Part shown: piece after piece, positions 5,817 through 7,646 of the stretch
How positions within the stretch are numbered: the stretch's first letter is position 1
Layout: every line of letters starts with the position of its first letter
Origin: CAZTPJ01 sp964614515
GTDB lineage: Bacteria; Planctomycetota; Phycisphaerae; Phycisphaerales; UBA1924
Assembly (NCBI GenBank): GCA_964614515.1
Contig: CAZTPJ010000120.1
Span: forward strand, 1-7,646
Reading direction: 5' to 3'
DNA: 7,646 nucleotides
Notes under the pieces: model-generated
Databases searched by the model: none
Told to the model about the DNA's origin: nothing
The model's input: only the letters and a program-made list of their open reading frames with translations
Translations under genes and position numbers: made by a program

Positions 5817-6446
5817 TCACGCGTTGGCCGGTTCGGCCTTGGCTTCTTTGCGGATCTTCGCGGCGAAGGCCGTGCGCTTGTCGGCCATGCGACGGCGGCG
5901 GGAGAGTCGGCCGCCGATCTCAGGGCCTTCCTCAGCGCCCACGAGTTGCAGCACGCAGAGTTCGCCCGCATCGCCGAGGCGGACCCTGCCGAGTTTGACG
6001 ATGCGCGTGTACCCGCCGGCGCGGTCCGCAAAGCGCGGCGCGACGTTGTCGAAGATGTGCTTGACGATCTTTGGAGACTTGCGAATCTCGCCGTAGCGGT
6101 TTCGCTCGACGCCCGAGGACTCCGGCAGATCAAAGAACGCCGAGGAAAACTCGCGCATCTTGTCCACATGCGCCTTTTCGGCGTCGCTGGCGTTCTTGGG
6201 CAAGTACAGCCAGTCAAACCCGCGCCGATCGCCGCCGAGTTTCGCGATCACCTGTCGCCTCGCGTGCAAGTCACCGCGCTTGGCCAGCGTGATGATCTTC
6301 TCCACGAACGGCTGCACGGCCTTGGCCCGCGGAATCGTTGTGGTGATCTGCCCATGCTCAAACAACCCGGCCGCGAGGTTGCGCAGCGTCGAGGTGCGGT
6401 GGGCGGTGGTGCGTCCGAGTTTGTAACCGGCCTTGCGATGTCGCAT
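5817..6446 (-). CDS. rplQ: 50S ribosomal protein L17 (bL17), enlarged
   Basis: Component of the large ribosomal subunit near the exit tunnel. The N-terminal core is typical: MRHRKAGYKLGRTTAHRTST (1-20), LRNLAAGLFEHGQITTT (21-37), PRAKAVQPFVEKIITLAKRG (39-58). So is the C-terminal half: KIVKHIFDNVAPRFADRAGG (126-145), YTRIVKLGRVRLGDAGELCV (146-165). Between them, at about residues 72-125, is a stretch of about 50 residues (WLYLPKNASDAEKAHVDKMR and onward) with no counterpart in the 127-residue E. coli protein, and about 38 residues (172-209) of basic tail follow the core. Total length is 209 residues. I chose the ATG at 6446 because the conserved MRHRK start lies there; the frame stays open to 6533 with no family resemblance. 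A GGGA about 8 bases upstream may be a weak Shine-Dalgarno. It lies downstream of rpoA, the usual alpha-operon order, but 187 bases away. Confidence 0.93.
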   Translation of the reverse strand: MRHRKAGYKLGRTTAHRTSTLRNLAAGLFEHGQITTTIPRAKAVQPFVEKIITLAKRGDLHARRQVIAKLGGDRRGFDWLYLPKNASDAEKAHVDKMREFSSAFFDLPESSGVERNRYGEIRKSPKIVKHIFDNVAPRFADRAGGYTRIVKLGRVRLGDAGELCVLQLVGAEEGPEIGGRLSRRRRMADKRTAFAAKIRKEAKAEPANA

Positions 6447-6485
6447 GGTGAAAGTCCCAAAAATGGCCCGCTGTCGGGGGCGGAG

Positions 6486-6491
6486 AGTATA
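6486..6491 (-). promoter_or_regulatory. Possible -10 element before rplQ
   Basis: TATACT on the minus strand, 39 bases before the rplQ ATG, is close to the -10 consensus in a very GC-rich gap. At 17 bases upstream the -35 position reads GCCACG, a poor match, and there is no TGN extension. It would give rplQ its own start after the two hairpins. The support is one hexamer only. Confidence 0.25.
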
Positions 6492-6551
6492 GGCGCGAGG
6501 CGACCGGCCGTGGCGGCTCGCCGCGATCCGCACCCCTTGCCGCGAATGGCT

Positions 6552-6577
6552 CGGGGCGGGCTGTCAGGCCCGCCCCG
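6552..6577 (-). other. GC-only hairpin in the rpoA-rplQ gap
   Basis: CGGGGCGGGC (6552-6561) and GCCCGCCCCG (6568-6577) form a perfect 10-bp stem made only of G and C, with a 6-base loop. There is no T-run after it on the minus strand. It may attenuate transcription, act as an RNA processing or stability site, or be a copy of a dispersed palindrome; the sequence does not decide. Confidence 0.55.
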
Positions 6578-6602
6578 GCGTTGATCTCAGACTCAAATCT
6601 CC

Positions 6603-6622
6603 AACCGGTCAGGCGACCGGTT
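6603..6622 (-). other. Hairpin directly after rpoA
   Basis: AACCGGTC (6603-6610) and GACCGGTT (6615-6622) form a perfect 8-bp stem with a 4-base loop, starting 11 bases beyond the rpoA stop codon. Outside a one-base bulge two more pairs are possible. No T-run follows. Its position suggests a role at the 3' end of the rpoA message, such as partial termination or protection from decay. Confidence 0.5.
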
Positions 6623-6633
6623 TGGGTTCAATG

Positions 6634-7646
6634 TCAGGCCGTGGGCGCTGGCAGCGGAGCCGGGGCCTGTGGCGTGTATCCGGCCGGGAGTTCCATCCCG
6701 AGGTCCAGCCCCATCTCTTCGAGTTTTCGCTTGACCTCGCGAAGGGATGTCCGTCCGAAGGATCGCAGGCGGAGCAGTTCGTGTTCTGACTGCGAGACGA
6801 GTTGGCCGATGGTGTCGATGCGTGCGGACTCCAGGCAGTTGCTCGCGCGGACGGAGAGTTCGAGCGCCGAGAGCGGCATGTTGAGTTTACGAATGAGTTC
6901 CTCATCCACCGTCGCGGCGGCCGCGGCGGCCTCCGACACTCGCGCCTGGCCGATCTCGAAGTACTGCACGAAGGGATTGAGGTGCTTGCGGAAGATCTTG
7001 GCGGCCTCGACCAGGGCCATGTCGGGCGTGACCGTGCCGTTGGTCCAGATTTCGAGCGTGAGTTTGTCGTAGTTGGTCTTCTGGCCGACGCGCGTGTCCT
7101 CGACCTTGTAGCGCACGCGCTGCACGGGCGAATAGATCGAATCGACGTGAATCAGGCCGATTTCCTGGTCATCGCGCGGGTCAAACTGCTCGTTGGCGGG
7201 CACATAGCCACGGCCCTTGGCCACGCGGAACTCCATCTCGAAGTCCACCGGCGACGTGAGCGTTGCGAGAATCAGGTCCTTGTTGAGGATCGTGATGGCC
7301 GTGTCCGCCTCGATGAGGTCCGCGGCCACTTCGCCCGGGCCGCGTGCGGCGAGTTTCATCGTCTTAGGTTCATCACCTTCGAGTTTGACGATCAGGTTCT
7401 TGACGTTGAGGATGATGTCTGTGACATCTTCCATCACGCCGGGCAGCGATGAGAACTCGTGCTCAGCGCCTTTGATCTTGACGGCCGTGACCGCCGCGCC
7501 TTCGAGCGAACTCAGCAGCACGCGCCGCAGGCTGTTGCCCACCGTCGTGCCGAAGCCACGCTCAAAGGGTTCGATCACGAATCGGCCGAAGGTACGGCCG
7601 CGAAACTTGGTGTCAGAGATGATTTTGCTTGGAAGTTCAAGCCCTC
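6634..7646 (-). CDS. rpoA: DNA-directed RNA polymerase alpha subunit (5' end cut off)
   Basis: Alpha subunit of RNA polymerase; its N-terminal domain dimerises to nucleate assembly and its C-terminal domain binds UP-element DNA and activators. The visible 336 residues begin with GLELP and run to the stop at 6634; numbers here count from that first visible residue. The open frame passes the edge at 7646, so the true start lies outside, probably only a few residues away since the family is about 310-350 long. The GTG at 7578 is internal: FGRFVIEPFERGFGTTVGNS (19-38) is continuous conserved text. The N-terminal domain (to about 232) includes NSLRRVLLSSLEG and ends with NPFVQYFEIG. An Ala-rich linker (about 238-245) leads to the C-terminal domain (about 247-320) with LELSVRASNCLESARIDTIG (261-280) and FGRTSLREVKRKLEEMGL. 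R266 and N269 match the DNA-contacting R265 and N268 of E. coli. A Pro/Ala-rich tail follows. rplQ is next on the same strand. Confidence 0.96.
   Translation of the reverse strand, partial: GLELPSKIISDTKFRGRTFGRFVIEPFERGFGTTVGNSLRRVLLSSLEGAAVTAVKIKGAEHEFSSLPGVMEDVTDIILNVKNLIVKLEGDEPKTMKLAARGPGEVAADLIEADTAITILNKDLILATLTSPVDFEMEFRVAKGRGYVPANEQFDPRDDQEIGLIHVDSIYSPVQRVRYKVEDTRVGQKTNYDKLTLEIWTNGTVTPDMALVEAAKIFRKHLNPFVQYFEIGQARVSEAAAAAATVDEELIRKLNMPLSALELSVRASNCLESARIDTIGQLVSQSEHELLRLRSFGRTSLREVKRKLEEMGLDLGMELPAGYTPQAPAPLPAPTA

Noticed and set aside
5784..6584. A 266-residue open frame on the plus strand over rplQ
   Set aside because: It is antisense to a clear bL17 gene and extends over the terminator hairpin and the rpoA-rplQ gap. 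There is no recognisable domain.
6802..7452. A 216-residue open frame antisense to rpoA
   Set aside because: It is a shadow of a highly conserved gene, with low-complexity charged translation and no supporting signal.

Overview
This 7.6-kb window is GC-rich chromosomal sequence, most likely from a planctomycete of the class Phycisphaerae. The strongest clue is a large secreted repeat protein ending in a cysteine-rich, dockerin-like domain of the kind common in that class. The enlarged ribosomal protein bL17 and the lone pheS are also compatible with a divergent bacterium. This assignment is inferred from protein style and was not confirmed by a search.

Layout from left to right: (i) positions 48-868, minus strand, a two-gene unit with a small TPR protein followed by the RecA modulator recX, joined by a 4-base ATGA overlap. 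(ii) A 99-base divergent gap, then on the plus strand a 3-hydroxybutyryl-CoA dehydrogenase (968-1831). (iii) A 227-base convergent gap holding an imperfect inverted repeat, about 42-base arms built on a roughly 9-base period around a core of about 127 bases. (iv) pheS (2059-3099, minus) with no pheT beside it. (v) A 773-residue secreted protein (3181-5502, minus) with a signal peptide, 14 propeller-type repeats and a C-terminal double EF-hand/dockerin-like module. (vi) A 314-base non-coding stretch with a candidate promoter for (v) and a perfect 12-bp hairpin that probably ends the ribosomal operon. (vii) rplQ (5817-6446) and rpoA (6634 to the right edge, 5' end cut off), minus strand, the distal part of the usual alpha operon (rpsM-rpsK-rpsD-rpoA-rplQ), separated by an unusually long gap with two hairpins.

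Most genes are housekeeping: transcription (rpoA), translation (rplQ, pheS), recombination control (recX) and acyl-CoA metabolism (hbd). They do not form one pathway. The accessory element is the 773-residue repeat protein, which sits alone between pheS and the ribosomal operon, has its own strong Shine-Dalgarno and looks less GC-rich than its neighbours. I see no phage, IS transposase, CRISPR, toxin-antitoxin, tRNA or rRNA. The points that most deserve a second look are the inverted-repeat element, the 14-unit (possibly 2 x 7) propeller with its dockerin-like tail, the internal insertion in bL17, and the hairpins between rpoA and rplQ. I do not see convincing evidence of a wholly new multi-gene system here.
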